This document shows positions 1 to 7,494 of a stretch of 29,967 nt of DNA, in pieces. Made by a program: the position numbers and the translations under genes. This DNA comes from JACDDK01 sp041747155 (GTDB taxonomy: Bacteria > Actinomycetota > Rubrobacteria > Rubrobacterales > Rubrobacteraceae). Each line of letters opens with the position of its first letter. Positions within the stretch are counted from its first letter, which is position 1. Below the pieces are notes generated by a model. The model did not search any database and was not told the origin of the DNA. It saw only the letters and a program-made list of their open reading frames with translations. The DNA is taken from assembly GCA_041747155.1 (NCBI GenBank), contig JBGTFQ010000006.1:1-29967 (forward strand), given 5' to 3'.

Positions 1-59
1 AGATAACCCTAGTGTTTGAGGACTAAAACTGTAACACAACCATATTCTCGCAGTCGTGA

Positions 60-81
60 AGGGGACCCATTGCGGTCCTCT
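60..81. terminator. Possible hairpin terminator of an upstream gene
   Basis: Arms AGGGGACC (60-67) and GGTCCTCT (74-81) pair over 8 bp with one G-U pair and a 6-base loop. A pyrimidine-rich run follows, not a clean T-tract. The three forward frames all hit a stop within the first 30 bases, so no coding sequence enters the window on the + strand. I see nothing else convincing in positions 1-200. Confidence 0.3.
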
Positions 82-201
82 CCTCTATTTCTGCCTGTAG
101 GCAAACAACCACACTGCCACTCTCGGCACTTTAGCATCCACCCATCTAAATATACTGCGGTTGCGCTCTGCTTTCAGGTCGAGTGAGGATCTTCATCCCA
201 C

Positions 202-231
202 TTGCGTTTCGCACCGTATAGCGGCTAGGAT
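202..231 (+). promoter_or_regulatory. Putative promoter of the aminotransferase gene
   Basis: TTGCGT (202-207) and TAGGAT (226-231) are separated by 18 bases and lie about 40 bases upstream of the GTG start at 272. Each hexamer matches the housekeeping consensus at four of six positions, so this is a reading by eye only. Confidence 0.3.
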
Positions 232-271
232 TGTGCTATTCCTCAGAGACCTATAGAGAGTGGAGATCTAC

Positions 272-1372
272 GTGACGACTACTATGAATGAGAAGATTGT
301 TTTTACTCGTGGGGTGCCACCGCCCGAGGCGTTTCCTGCTGATGAGTTGGCAGAGTGTTTCGCGGCGGCGGTTCAAGAAGATACGGCGGTGGTTTTGCAG
401 TATGGGAATCAGCCGGGGTATGCGCCGCTGCGGGAGGAGTTGGCGCGGGAGTATGGAGTGTTGCCTTCTGAGGTGATGGTTGGGAACGGGTCATTGCAGT
501 TGCAGGATCTCGTGTCCGCCCATCTCGTGCGACCGGGGATGACGGTCTATACCGAGCAGCCGAGTTATGACCGGGCGATCACGACTTTCCGGCGGCGGGG
601 AGCGCGGACGGTTGGCATTCCGCTGGAGGATGATGGGATCAGCACCGACCGGCTCGAAGAGGCTCTGAAGCGCGAAGTACCGGCTTTCCTGTATCTGGTG
701 CCGGATTTCCAGAACCCCGCTGGGGCGACGCTCTCGTTGGAGAAGCGGCGCAAAGTGGTCGAACTGGCGAACGAGTACGGGTTCAAGGTGATCGAAGACG
801 TGCCGTACCGCAAGCTCCGCTACGAGGGCGAAGACTTGCCGATGCTGCGCGAGATCGACGCGACCAACATCATCACCATGAGCTCGTTCAGCAAGCTACT
901 CAGCCCCGGAATACGGGTGGGATTTATGCTCGCCTCGGAGGAACTGATCCGCACCGTTACGAGGCTCGGCGAGGACACGTACCTAGCACCTGTCCTGCCG
1001 ACCCAGGCGGCGGTCGCCGAGTACCTGAAGCGCGGATGGCTCGCGCCAAACATAGAGAAGCTCAAGGAGTTATACACCCCTCGATGGAAGGCGATGTCCG
1101 AGGCTGTCCGCGACGCGCTGCCCGATGCTCAGGCGTTTATACCGTCGGGCGGGTTCTTCGTTAGCGTGATGCTGCCGCAGGACGCCAACACGGAGGGTCT
1201 CGTCTCTCGCGCCGCCGATGTGGGGCTGGTTCTGACGGCTGGAGGAGACTTCTTCGCGGACCCGGACGATGGCGGGGAAGTGCCGGGAGAGAGATTCGTG
1301 CGGCTACCATTCTGCGCTGTGAAGCCCGAGCAAATAAAGGAAGGGGTAGACCGGCTCTCTGGACTTTTGTAG
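272..1372 (+). CDS. PLP-dependent aminotransferase, class I/II (LysN/MocR-catalytic-domain-like)
   Basis: A fold-type I aminotransferase of about 366 residues. It should move an amino group from an amino acid to a 2-oxo acid in the cytoplasm; the substrate cannot be read from sequence. Visible family marks are the QYGNQPGYAPLREELA stretch near the N-terminus, the FQNPAGATLS cofactor-site segment, the VIEDVPYRKLRY segment with its Asp, and the Schiff-base lysine in SSFSKLLSPGIRVGF near residue 207. The length suits a stand-alone 2-aminoadipate-transaminase-like enzyme without the GntR domain of MocR regulators. GTG at 272 is preferred because GGAG (262-265) lies 6 bases upstream; GTG 260 and ATG 284 are in frame. 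An amino-acid permease follows, so a joint role in amino-acid use is possible. It is not an obvious HisC. Confidence 0.88.
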   Translation: MTTTMNEKIVFTRGVPPPEAFPADELAECFAAAVQEDTAVVLQYGNQPGYAPLREELAREYGVLPSEVMVGNGSLQLQDLVSAHLVRPGMTVYTEQPSYDRAITTFRRRGARTVGIPLEDDGISTDRLEEALKREVPAFLYLVPDFQNPAGATLSLEKRRKVVELANEYGFKVIEDVPYRKLRYEGEDLPMLREIDATNIITMSSFSKLLSPGIRVGFMLASEELIRTVTRLGEDTYLAPVLPTQAAVAEYLKRGWLAPNIEKLKELYTPRWKAMSEAVRDALPDAQAFIPSGGFFVSVMLPQDANTEGLVSRAADVGLVLTAGGDFFADPDDGGEVPGERFVRLPFCAVKPEQIKEGVDRLSGLL

Positions 1373-1403
1373 AAAAACATTTTGCTTTGATTGATGGGTG
1401 TTC

Positions 1404-1475
1404 GTGATCTACATCTCGAAACTGTAGAGACTCACTAGTATTTGCTGTAGCATGCCAGGAACGAACAACCATGCT
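1404..1475 (+). promoter_or_regulatory. Leader with two hairpins upstream of the permease
   Basis: The first hairpin has perfect arms TCTACA (1408-1413) and TGTAGA (1423-1428). These can be extended by GTGA (1404-1407) and TCAC (1432-1435) across a 3-base bulge. The second has perfect arms AGCATG (1449-1454) and CATGCT (1470-1475). Both lie between the aminotransferase stop and the permease ribosome-binding site at 1492-1497. They could be operators or RNA structures; neither resembles a riboswitch class I can name. Confidence 0.35.
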
Positions 1476-1502
1476 GGGTAGAGGTGAGATCGGGAGGACG
1501 CT

Positions 1503-2873
1503 ATGAGCACGACGCAGACGGAGACATCTGGCGGTGGGGTGACTTCCCAGCTGAAGCGAGCGGTGGGTCCGGCGTTTCTGCTGTTCTTCATAGTCGGGGA
1601 TATGATCGGGGGCGGCATCTACGCGCTCGTTGGGGCGGTCGGTGCTATCACGGGCGGCGCTATCTGGACGGCGTTTCTGGCCGCTATGGTTCTGGCTATA
1701 TTCACGGCTTTCGCTTATGCGGAGCTTGTCACCAAGTATCCGCAGGCAGGTGGTGCGGCGTCGTATGTGAACCGGGCCTTCAAGATACCGTTTCTGAGCT
1801 TCATGATCGCCTTCGCCGTAGTTCTCTCGGGGATTACGTCAGCCTCCGCGCTCTCGATAGCTTTCGCGGAGAGTTACCTTTCGCAGTTCGTTCCGGTACC
1901 GACGGTGCTCGGGGCTCTCGCACTGCTCGTCCTTGTCTCGCTGCTGAACTTCCGGGGCATCTCGGAGTCGGTTAAGGTCAACTTTCTCTTTACCTCCATC
2001 GAGGTCACGGGGCTGTTGCTGATCGTGGTGGTCGGAGTCGCGGCTATCGGCGCGGGTGAGGGAGACGTTGGTCGGGCTTTCGAGTTTAAGGAGGGCGTCA
2101 ATCCAGGGGGAGCTATCCTGGCCGGTGCGGCTCTCGCGTTCTACGCTTTGATCGGTTTCGAAGACTCGGTCAACCTCGCTGAGGAGGCCGAAGACCCGGT
2201 AAAGACTTATCCGAGGGTTTTGTTCTTAGGGCTAGGACTGGCCGGAGTGATCTACTTGCTAGTCACCATCGTCGCGTCGATGGCCGTGCCGACCGGACCT
2301 CTAACTGACCCCGAGGCCGAGCAGACGGCTCTGTTGCAGGCTTCGCAGGTGGGGCCGCTCGGACTGCCCGCCGGACTCTTTGCCTTGATAGGACTCTTCG
2401 CGCTGTCGAACGGTGTGTTGCTTAACTTGATCATGGGCTCACGCTTGATCTACGGTATGGCGGATCAGGGCGTGATGCCGCGCATCTTCTCCCGCGTCCA
2501 CTCGACGCGCCGCACCCCGTGGGTGGCTATCTTGTTCATCGCCGTGTTGTGCGCCGGGCTGATCGCCACCGGCGATGTCTCCGGCCTCGCGAGCGCGACG
2601 GTCGTCTTGCTTCTCATAGTATTTATCACCGTAAACGTAGCGGTTCTCGTGCTGAAGCGAGACACCGTGGACCATGACCACTTCAAGTCTCCATCGTTCA
2701 TCCCGATTCTCGGTATTCTGGTCTGCGTCGGACTCTTGACTCAGCAGTCAACACCGGGACAGACTTTCGGGACTGTGGGCATTCTGCTGGTCGTAGGGGC
2801 CATTTTCTACCTCATCAACTACGGGGTAAAGAAGGCGCTCGACCGTGAGGCTCCGCAGGACGACGAGTCTTAA
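1503..2873 (+). CDS. APC-superfamily amino-acid permease
   Basis: A polytopic membrane transporter of 456 residues, probably with about 12 transmembrane helices, likely moving amino acids or polyamines by proton or solute coupling. The first helix carries GDMIGGGIYALVG, the Gly-rich substrate-binding break of APC transporters. The second part of the core is marked by AFYALIGFEDSVNLAEE, matching the usual GFE/GFD segment of helix 6. The C-terminal tail is short and charged. ATG 1503 follows GGGAGG (1492-1497) at 5-base spacing. Leader hairpins upstream suggest regulation, and the aminotransferase upstream on the same strand suggests a link to amino-acid metabolism. The substrate is unknown. 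Confidence 0.9.
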   Translation: MSTTQTETSGGGVTSQLKRAVGPAFLLFFIVGDMIGGGIYALVGAVGAITGGAIWTAFLAAMVLAIFTAFAYAELVTKYPQAGGAASYVNRAFKIPFLSFMIAFAVVLSGITSASALSIAFAESYLSQFVPVPTVLGALALLVLVSLLNFRGISESVKVNFLFTSIEVTGLLLIVVVGVAAIGAGEGDVGRAFEFKEGVNPGGAILAGAALAFYALIGFEDSVNLAEEAEDPVKTYPRVLFLGLGLAGVIYLLVTIVASMAVPTGPLTDPEAEQTALLQASQVGPLGLPAGLFALIGLFALSNGVLLNLIMGSRLIYGMADQGVMPRIFSRVHSTRRTPWVAILFIAVLCAGLIATGDVSGLASATVVLLLIVFITVNVAVLVLKRDTVDHDHFKSPSFIPILGILVCVGLLTQQSTPGQTFGTVGILLVVGAIFYLINYGVKKALDREAPQDDES

Positions 2874-2975
2874 AACGAATTTTTATACCTAAGGCCAACG
2901 ATTAGCCGCAGGCGAGCGACTATCCTGAGGGCTGACCGGGTATGCTCCGGCGCAGACTAGAGAGAGGAGGTCGCC

Positions 2976-4331
2976 ATCAAACCAGCTTTCTACAACGAAG
3001 CCCTGGAAGCGTCCGGTGACGCACGTGGGATCTACAAGCCCCTCATAGACGCTTTCGCCACCCTCGGAGAAGATACCGAAGACCGCTTGAGCAGCGCCCG
3101 AGACCTTCTGCGCGAGATGGAGGCGACCTTCATCTTGCCCGACGCTCCCGACGAGGAGGGACGGGTGATCCCGGTGGACTGGTTGCCACGGGTCATGTCC
3201 GCTGATGAGTGGAGCGGCCTCTCCGATGGTCTACTGCAACGGGGCCGGGCCATAAATGCCTGGCTTCAGGACGTGTACGGCGGCGGTCAGAAAATTGTTC
3301 CCCATGAGATCATCGAGACGAGCGCGTTCTATAAACCGCACACGTATCCCGGCATAACGCCTCCCGTACACGTCTATGGGCCGGATCTCGTCCATCTAGG
3401 ACCAGGCGAGTACGTTGTTCTGGAAGACAACGCCCGCGTCCCGAGCGGCGTCGCCTACTCCGAGGTCATCCGGCGCGTGGGCCGCCGAATACTCCCGGAA
3501 ATCTTCGAGAGCTACACCGTCGCCAAGATACTCGCCTACTACAGCGAGCTACGCCGCACCCTCAAAGCCGCCGCCCCCGAAGGTGTGGATAGTCCAAATA
3601 TCGCTGTCGTGACGCGAGGGAAGAAAGACTCCGCGTTCTTTGAGCACGAGAGGATCGCCCGTTTCTGTGAGGTTCCGTTGTTGACGCTCGAAGATTGCTA
3701 CGTCGAAGGCGGCGAAGTGCGAACCCGCCCCGACGGACGTCGCCTGGATGTAATGTATCGTCGCTTCGATGAAGACTACGTGGACACGGACCTCCCCGCC
3801 ATGAAAGATGTCTATCTTGAAGGCCGCATCGCGTTCGTCAACGCTTTCGGTGCCGGTGTCGCTGACGATAAAGCCGTCTTTCCTTACGTGCCGACCATGA
3901 TCGAGACCTACCTCAAAGAAACTCCGATCCTGAACAACGCAACCACCTACTCGTTAGTAGAAGAAGAGACTCGCCAGGATGTACTGGATCGCCTCCCGGA
4001 ACTCGTCCTGAAACCCCGCGAGGGCTACGGTGCTCAAGGCTTGCTCATGGGACCGGAGGCAAGCAAACAAGACCTCGCGGACGCACGAAACCGCATAGAA
4101 AAAGACCCGACCGCGTTCGTCGCTCAAGAATGCCTCGACTTCTCGACCCATGTCCTAGACAACGAGAACAACGGCACCGGCGAAGTATTCATAGACCTGC
4201 GAGCATTCGTGCTGCCGGTCGTGGGCTACGTAATGCCCGGTGGTCTAACAAGAGTCGCCAAACCCGGCACCCGCGTAGTCAACTCCTCTGCCGGAGGATC
4301 TTGCAAGGATACATGGGTCTTGGAGGAGTAG
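2976..4331 (+). CDS. Circularly permuted ATP-grasp type 2 protein (DUF404/DUF407), apparent ATC start
   Basis: A protein of about 451 residues. Members of this family are ATP-dependent carboxylate-amine ligase-like enzymes often found beside alpha-E and transglutaminase-like partners, none of which is here. Diagnostic segments are PGEYVVLEDNARVPSGVAYSE, KDSAFFEHERIARF, LVKPREGYGAQGLLMG-like LVLKPREGYGAQG, and the C-terminal VVNSSAGGSCKDTWVLEE. The first ATG/GTG/TTG in frame is TTG 3087, which would remove a conserved N-terminal stretch (FYNEALEASGDARGIYKPL). The frame opens after the TAG at 2958. The strong AGGAGG (2965-2970) sits 5 bases before ATC 2976, giving Ile-Lys-Pro-Ala-Phe-Tyr at the start. 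I therefore place the start at that ATC, as a rare start codon or a one-base sequence error. Confidence 0.83.
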   Translation: MKPAFYNEALEASGDARGIYKPLIDAFATLGEDTEDRLSSARDLLREMEATFILPDAPDEEGRVIPVDWLPRVMSADEWSGLSDGLLQRGRAINAWLQDVYGGGQKIVPHEIIETSAFYKPHTYPGITPPVHVYGPDLVHLGPGEYVVLEDNARVPSGVAYSEVIRRVGRRILPEIFESYTVAKILAYYSELRRTLKAAAPEGVDSPNIAVVTRGKKDSAFFEHERIARFCEVPLLTLEDCYVEGGEVRTRPDGRRLDVMYRRFDEDYVDTDLPAMKDVYLEGRIAFVNAFGAGVADDKAVFPYVPTMIETYLKETPILNNATTYSLVEEETRQDVLDRLPELVLKPREGYGAQGLLMGPEASKQDLADARNRIEKDPTAFVAQECLDFSTHVLDNENNGTGEVFIDLRAFVLPVVGYVMPGGLTRVAKPGTRVVNSSAGGSCKDTWVLEE

Positions 4332-4356
4332 GTGAAGCCAGTTTGATGAAAGCTGA

Positions 4357-5859
4357 CTAGCTTACCCCGAGGTCGTATAGGTCCGTGAATTTAGTCTTCA
4401 GGTAGTTGAGGTATGGGGCGGTATCTAGGGGTCGGCCTGTGGAAGCCAGGATCAGGTCTTCCGGATCGTGCTTGCTTCCTGCGTGATGTACGTTGCGCCG
4501 CAGCCAGTCTAGTAGCGTGCCGAACTCGCCGTTTTCCATCTCTTCGTGGATGACGGGATGTTCGTGTGTGGCCGCCTCGAAGAGTTGCACGGAGAGGACG
4601 TTGCCGACGCTGTACATCGGGAAGTAGCCGAAGTATCCCGCGGGCCAGTGGACATCTTGCAGGATGCCGGTGGCCGCGCTCTCGGGGGTGAAACCGAGGT
4701 ATTCCTCGGTCTTCGCGTTCCAGGCTTCGGGGAGGTCTTTTACAGAGAGGCCGTCCTCGAAGAGAGCCATCTCTAGCTCGAACCGGATCATGATATGCAA
4801 ATTGTACGTTAGCTCGTCGGCCTCCGTGCGAATCGGCGACGGACGAACGGTATTGACCGCACGATGAAACGTATCGAAGTCTAAGCTGTCGAACGCCTGC
4901 GGGAAAGATTCTTTTAGACGGGGCAAAAAGTGCGACCAGAACGGCTTTGACCGGGCCACGAGGTTCTCCCACAACCGCGACTGTGACTCGTGTACGCCCA
5001 TCGAGATACCGCCGGAGAGCGGCGTGCGTGCGTAGGCTGGGTTGATGCCCTGCTCGTAGAGTGCGTGTCCGGTTTCGTGGCAGGTGGCGAAGAAGGCGAC
5101 GGCGAAGCGTTTCGGGTCGAAGCGGGTCGTCATGCGAACGTCTCCAGGGCTGCCGAAGTCTATGCAGAAGGGATGCGCGGCTCGGTCGAGTCTTCCGCGT
5201 CGCCAGTCGAATCCAAAGGCCGAAGCCGCTGCGCGACCGAATCTCTCTTGGGATGCTTCGTCGAACGCGCCCCTTAGCGGAGCGTCACGCTCATCTTCTG
5301 GTAGAGCGGCTATGTTTCGAACGAGTGGGAGGGTGGCGGTTTTTATCTCGTCGAACATGGTTTGCAGGCGGGCGGAGGTTGTGCCGGGTTCGTACAGGTC
5401 CAGGAGCGCGTCGTAGGGGTGGCCGTTGGAGAGTCTGGCGGCGACTTCGCGGCGGAGTTCGAGGACTCGTTCCATGTGCGGGATCAGGGAGCCCCAGTCC
5501 GAGGTCTCGCGGGCCGCTTTCCAGGCGGGCTCCGACAGAGCCGAGATGCGGGACGATTCTTCTACGACGTGAGCGGGGAGTTTTACCGCTCGTTCGTGGT
5601 CGCGGCGGGCGATGCGGATGAGAGCTTCGGCGTCCGAACCCGGTTCCGGTTCGCCCGTAGCTTCGATCAGTTGCTCCGTTTTTGGGGAAGCGAGGAACTC
5701 GTGGGCTAATCGGCTAAGGGTGGCGATCTGCCCGGCCCTAGCTTCGACGCCGCCGGAGGGCATGTAGGTTTGCCGATCCCACGAGAGTACGCCGCCTGCG
5801 GCTCGCAGGTCGTATATGGTGGCTAGATGTTCCCTTAGATCCTTTACTTCGTTGTCCAT
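4357..5859 (-). CDS. Carboxypeptidase Taq family metallopeptidase (M32)
   Basis: A cytoplasmic zinc metallocarboxypeptidase of 500 residues, the usual M32 size, that should remove C-terminal amino acids from peptides. The zinc motif HETGH (HEXXH) lies near residues 258-262. The M32-specific HESQSRLWENL follows about 30 residues later and supplies the third zinc ligand. RPSPIRTEADELTYNLH and VHWPAGYFGYFPMYSVG are further family signatures. I chose ATG at 5859 over the in-frame TTG at 5868 because no Shine-Dalgarno is visible and a good promoter (-35 TTGACG, 17-base spacer, -10 TAGCGT) ends 8 bases before this ATG. That suggests a leaderless mRNA. The gene converges with the ATP-grasp gene (25-base gap) and diverges from the flavoprotein at 6095. 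Confidence 0.93.
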   Translation of the reverse strand: MDNEVKDLREHLATIYDLRAAGGVLSWDRQTYMPSGGVEARAGQIATLSRLAHEFLASPKTEQLIEATGEPEPGSDAEALIRIARRDHERAVKLPAHVVEESSRISALSEPAWKAARETSDWGSLIPHMERVLELRREVAARLSNGHPYDALLDLYEPGTTSARLQTMFDEIKTATLPLVRNIAALPEDERDAPLRGAFDEASQERFGRAAASAFGFDWRRGRLDRAAHPFCIDFGSPGDVRMTTRFDPKRFAVAFFATCHETGHALYEQGINPAYARTPLSGGISMGVHESQSRLWENLVARSKPFWSHFLPRLKESFPQAFDSLDFDTFHRAVNTVRPSPIRTEADELTYNLHIMIRFELEMALFEDGLSVKDLPEAWNAKTEEYLGFTPESAATGILQDVHWPAGYFGYFPMYSVGNVLSVQLFEAATHEHPVIHEEMENGEFGTLLDWLRRNVHHAGSKHDPEDLILASTGRPLDTAPYLNYLKTKFTDLYDLGVS

Positions 5860-5867
5860 GAGCGGCA

Positions 5868-5896
5868 ACGCTACGTCAGCCGATGGTAAACGTCAA
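5868..5896 (-). promoter_or_regulatory. Promoter of the M32 carboxypeptidase gene
   Basis: On the minus strand TTGACG (5891-5896) is separated by exactly 17 bases from TAGCGT (5868-5873). The -10 ends 8 bases before the ATG at 5859, so transcription would begin at or next to the start codon. Confidence 0.45.
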
Positions 5897-5972
5897 GCTG
5901 GCGTTGTGGGTTTTGTCTCTCGACTTGTACAAAGGTACGAATATTGGAAGCCAACAAGGTTGGTTGCAAGTT

Positions 5973-5987
5973 CGTAAACTGTTTACG
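5973..5987. promoter_or_regulatory. Perfect 15-bp palindrome, likely operator
   Basis: CGTAAAC and GTTTACG are perfect inverted arms around a central T. The right arm overlaps a possible -35 (TTTACG, 5982-5987) of the flavoprotein gene at 6095. A loose half-site (GTAAACG, 5886-5892) lies by the divergent promoter, and an 8-bp palindrome TTGTACAA lies at 5925-5932. The sequence does not fit the Rex consensus TTGTG-N8-CACAA, so I name no regulator. Confidence 0.45.
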
Positions 5988-6010
5988 GCTTCAAGCTGTT
6001 AAGGTAGGAT
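5982..6010 (+). promoter_or_regulatory. Putative promoter of the NDH-2-like gene
   Basis: TTTACG (5982-5987) and TAGGAT (6005-6010) are 17 bases apart. The -35 lies inside the palindrome at 5973-5987, which would let a bound repressor block polymerase. TATAAA at 6031-6036 is an alternative -10 but lacks a good -35. Confidence 0.35.
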
Positions 6011-6094
6011 TCGTATCAAGGCTTCCGAGTTATAAAGAGTGCTTACATCGACGCTCTATGGGGCAGGAAGTAAGGATGTGAAGAGACATCGGAG

Positions 6095-7483
6095 ATGGGA
6101 GATAACTTGAACGGTTTGCTCAAGAACGCCCTGATGATCGGCGGTGGCGCGATTGTAGCCGAAACTGTGAGACGAGCCGTAACGGACAATTCCCCCCGAT
6201 ACGAGGCGTGGGAGCGAAGGCCATTCAGGGATTTCGAGCATAAAATTCTCATCCTCGGTGGCGGGTTCGCTGGTTACACGGCGGCGAAGGAACTCTGTAA
6301 GAAAACCGCCCATCGTGATGACGTCGGTGTAATGGTCATCTCCCGTGACAACTATTTTACTTTCTGGCCGATGCTCGCCGGGTGTGTGAGCAGTGACATA
6401 GACACGGGTAACGTCGCCCAGCCCCTACGTCGCGCCCTTATACGAGCCGGTGCGAGCTTTCGGCGGGCCGAAGTTGAGGGAGTTAACTTCGAGGAGCAGA
6501 CCGTGACGGCCGATGGTCGGGATTTCCCTTACGATCAGCTGGTCGTGGCGTTGGGAGCGGAGCCCGCGTACTTTGGGATACCGGGCGTCGAAGAGCACGC
6601 CATCAGCATAAGAGGTATCAGTGCCGCCGAGGAGATCCGGGACCGCGTCATCGAACGCTACGAGGAAGCTACGCTGGCCCGAGGCGACGTGCCTGAGGCT
6701 CGTTTGAGGTTCGTCGTCATAGGGGGCGGTGCTACGGGCGTCGAAGTGGCCGCCGAGTTGCATGTGCTAGTTAATGACGTGCTTGCGCCGGATTATCCAA
6801 ATATAGATCCGAGGAGAGTCAAGATCGTGCTCGTCGACAGCAACAAGGAGATCCTCAAGGAGCTAGACCCGGCACTCCGGCGGACGGCACGCAAAAAGCT
6901 GGCCGACCTTCAGATCGCCGTAGTGAATCAGGTGAAGGCCAAGGAGATCACGTCGGCGAAAGTCCTACTGTCCGATGGCACCGAGCTAGAGACCGAGAAC
7001 GCTATCTGGACCGCTGGAGCCCGCGCCAGCGAGACGCTGGATAAGCTGGATCTCCCATCTGACGAACGCAAGGGCTTGAAGATGGATAGTTACTTGCGCG
7101 TCGAGGGCCGCAAGAATGTCTGGGGAATAGGGGACTGCGCGGCCAATATCGAACACGATGGGTCGCCGGTGCCACCGAATGCCCAGGCAGCCGTACAGCA
7201 GGGCTACGCCGTCACGAACAACATCCTAGTGGCCCTAAATGGCGAAGGCGAGATGAAGCCCTTCGAATACAAGCCCGTCGGGCAACTGGTGGAAATGGGC
7301 AGCCAATTCGCGGTCAACGACGTGATGGGCGTAAAGTTTAGCGGGTTTATCGCGTCGTTGTTCTGGCGGGCGACGTACCTTTACAAGCTCGAAAGTCCCC
7401 AGAGCCGAGCCCGCATCGCGGCGGACTGGTTTCTGGACATATTCTTCAGCCCCGCCGTCACCCAGATCCGGGACCGCCGTTAA
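6095..7483 (+). CDS. Type II NADH dehydrogenase-like FAD/NAD(P) oxidoreductase
   Basis: A pyridine nucleotide-disulfide oxidoreductase-family flavoprotein of 462 residues. It should pass electrons from NAD(P)H to quinone at the cytoplasmic face of the membrane without pumping protons. The FAD-binding GGGFAG lies at residues 55-60 after ILIL, and the NAD-binding IGGGATGVE near residue 209. The second FAD contact WGIGDCA is near residue 344. A short hydrophobic stretch (ALMIGGGAIVAETV) and a ~50-residue N-terminal extension precede the first fold, which may help membrane binding. ATG 6095 has a poor ribosome site; TTG 6107 with GGGAG (6097-6101) is an alternative start. Dihydrolipoamide-type function is unlikely, since no CxxxxC redox motif follows the FAD motif. 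Confidence 0.87.
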   Translation: MGDNLNGLLKNALMIGGGAIVAETVRRAVTDNSPRYEAWERRPFRDFEHKILILGGGFAGYTAAKELCKKTAHRDDVGVMVISRDNYFTFWPMLAGCVSSDIDTGNVAQPLRRALIRAGASFRRAEVEGVNFEEQTVTADGRDFPYDQLVVALGAEPAYFGIPGVEEHAISIRGISAAEEIRDRVIERYEEATLARGDVPEARLRFVVIGGGATGVEVAAELHVLVNDVLAPDYPNIDPRRVKIVLVDSNKEILKELDPALRRTARKKLADLQIAVVNQVKAKEITSAKVLLSDGTELETENAIWTAGARASETLDKLDLPSDERKGLKMDSYLRVEGRKNVWGIGDCAANIEHDGSPVPPNAQAAVQQGYAVTNNILVALNGEGEMKPFEYKPVGQLVEMGSQFAVNDVMGVKFSGFIASLFWRATYLYKLESPQSRARIAADWFLDIFFSPAVTQIRDRR

Positions 7484-7494
7484 AAGCTCTACCG

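Noticed and set aside
1..60. Minus-strand frame open to the left window edge
   Set aside because: No usable start codon or ribosome site and too short to judge; a stop lies close upstream of it.
4350..4363. AAGCT-GACT-AGCTT hairpin between the convergent ATP-grasp and peptidase genes as a terminator
   Set aside because: Only 5 bp with no T-tract; too weak to list as a feature.
4391..4972. Minus-strand 193-codon frame within the carboxypeptidase gene
   Set aside because: Out-of-frame shadow of the same gene with Arg/Pro-rich composition.
5061..5621. Plus-strand open frame of 186 codons inside the carboxypeptidase gene
   Set aside because: Very Arg/Gly-rich product, typical of the shadow of a GC-rich gene; the M32 motifs on the other strand decide.
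5925..5987. Rex-binding site for redox control of the NDH-2-like gene
   Set aside because: TTGTACAA and CGTAAACTGTTTACG do not fit TTGTG-N8-CACAA.
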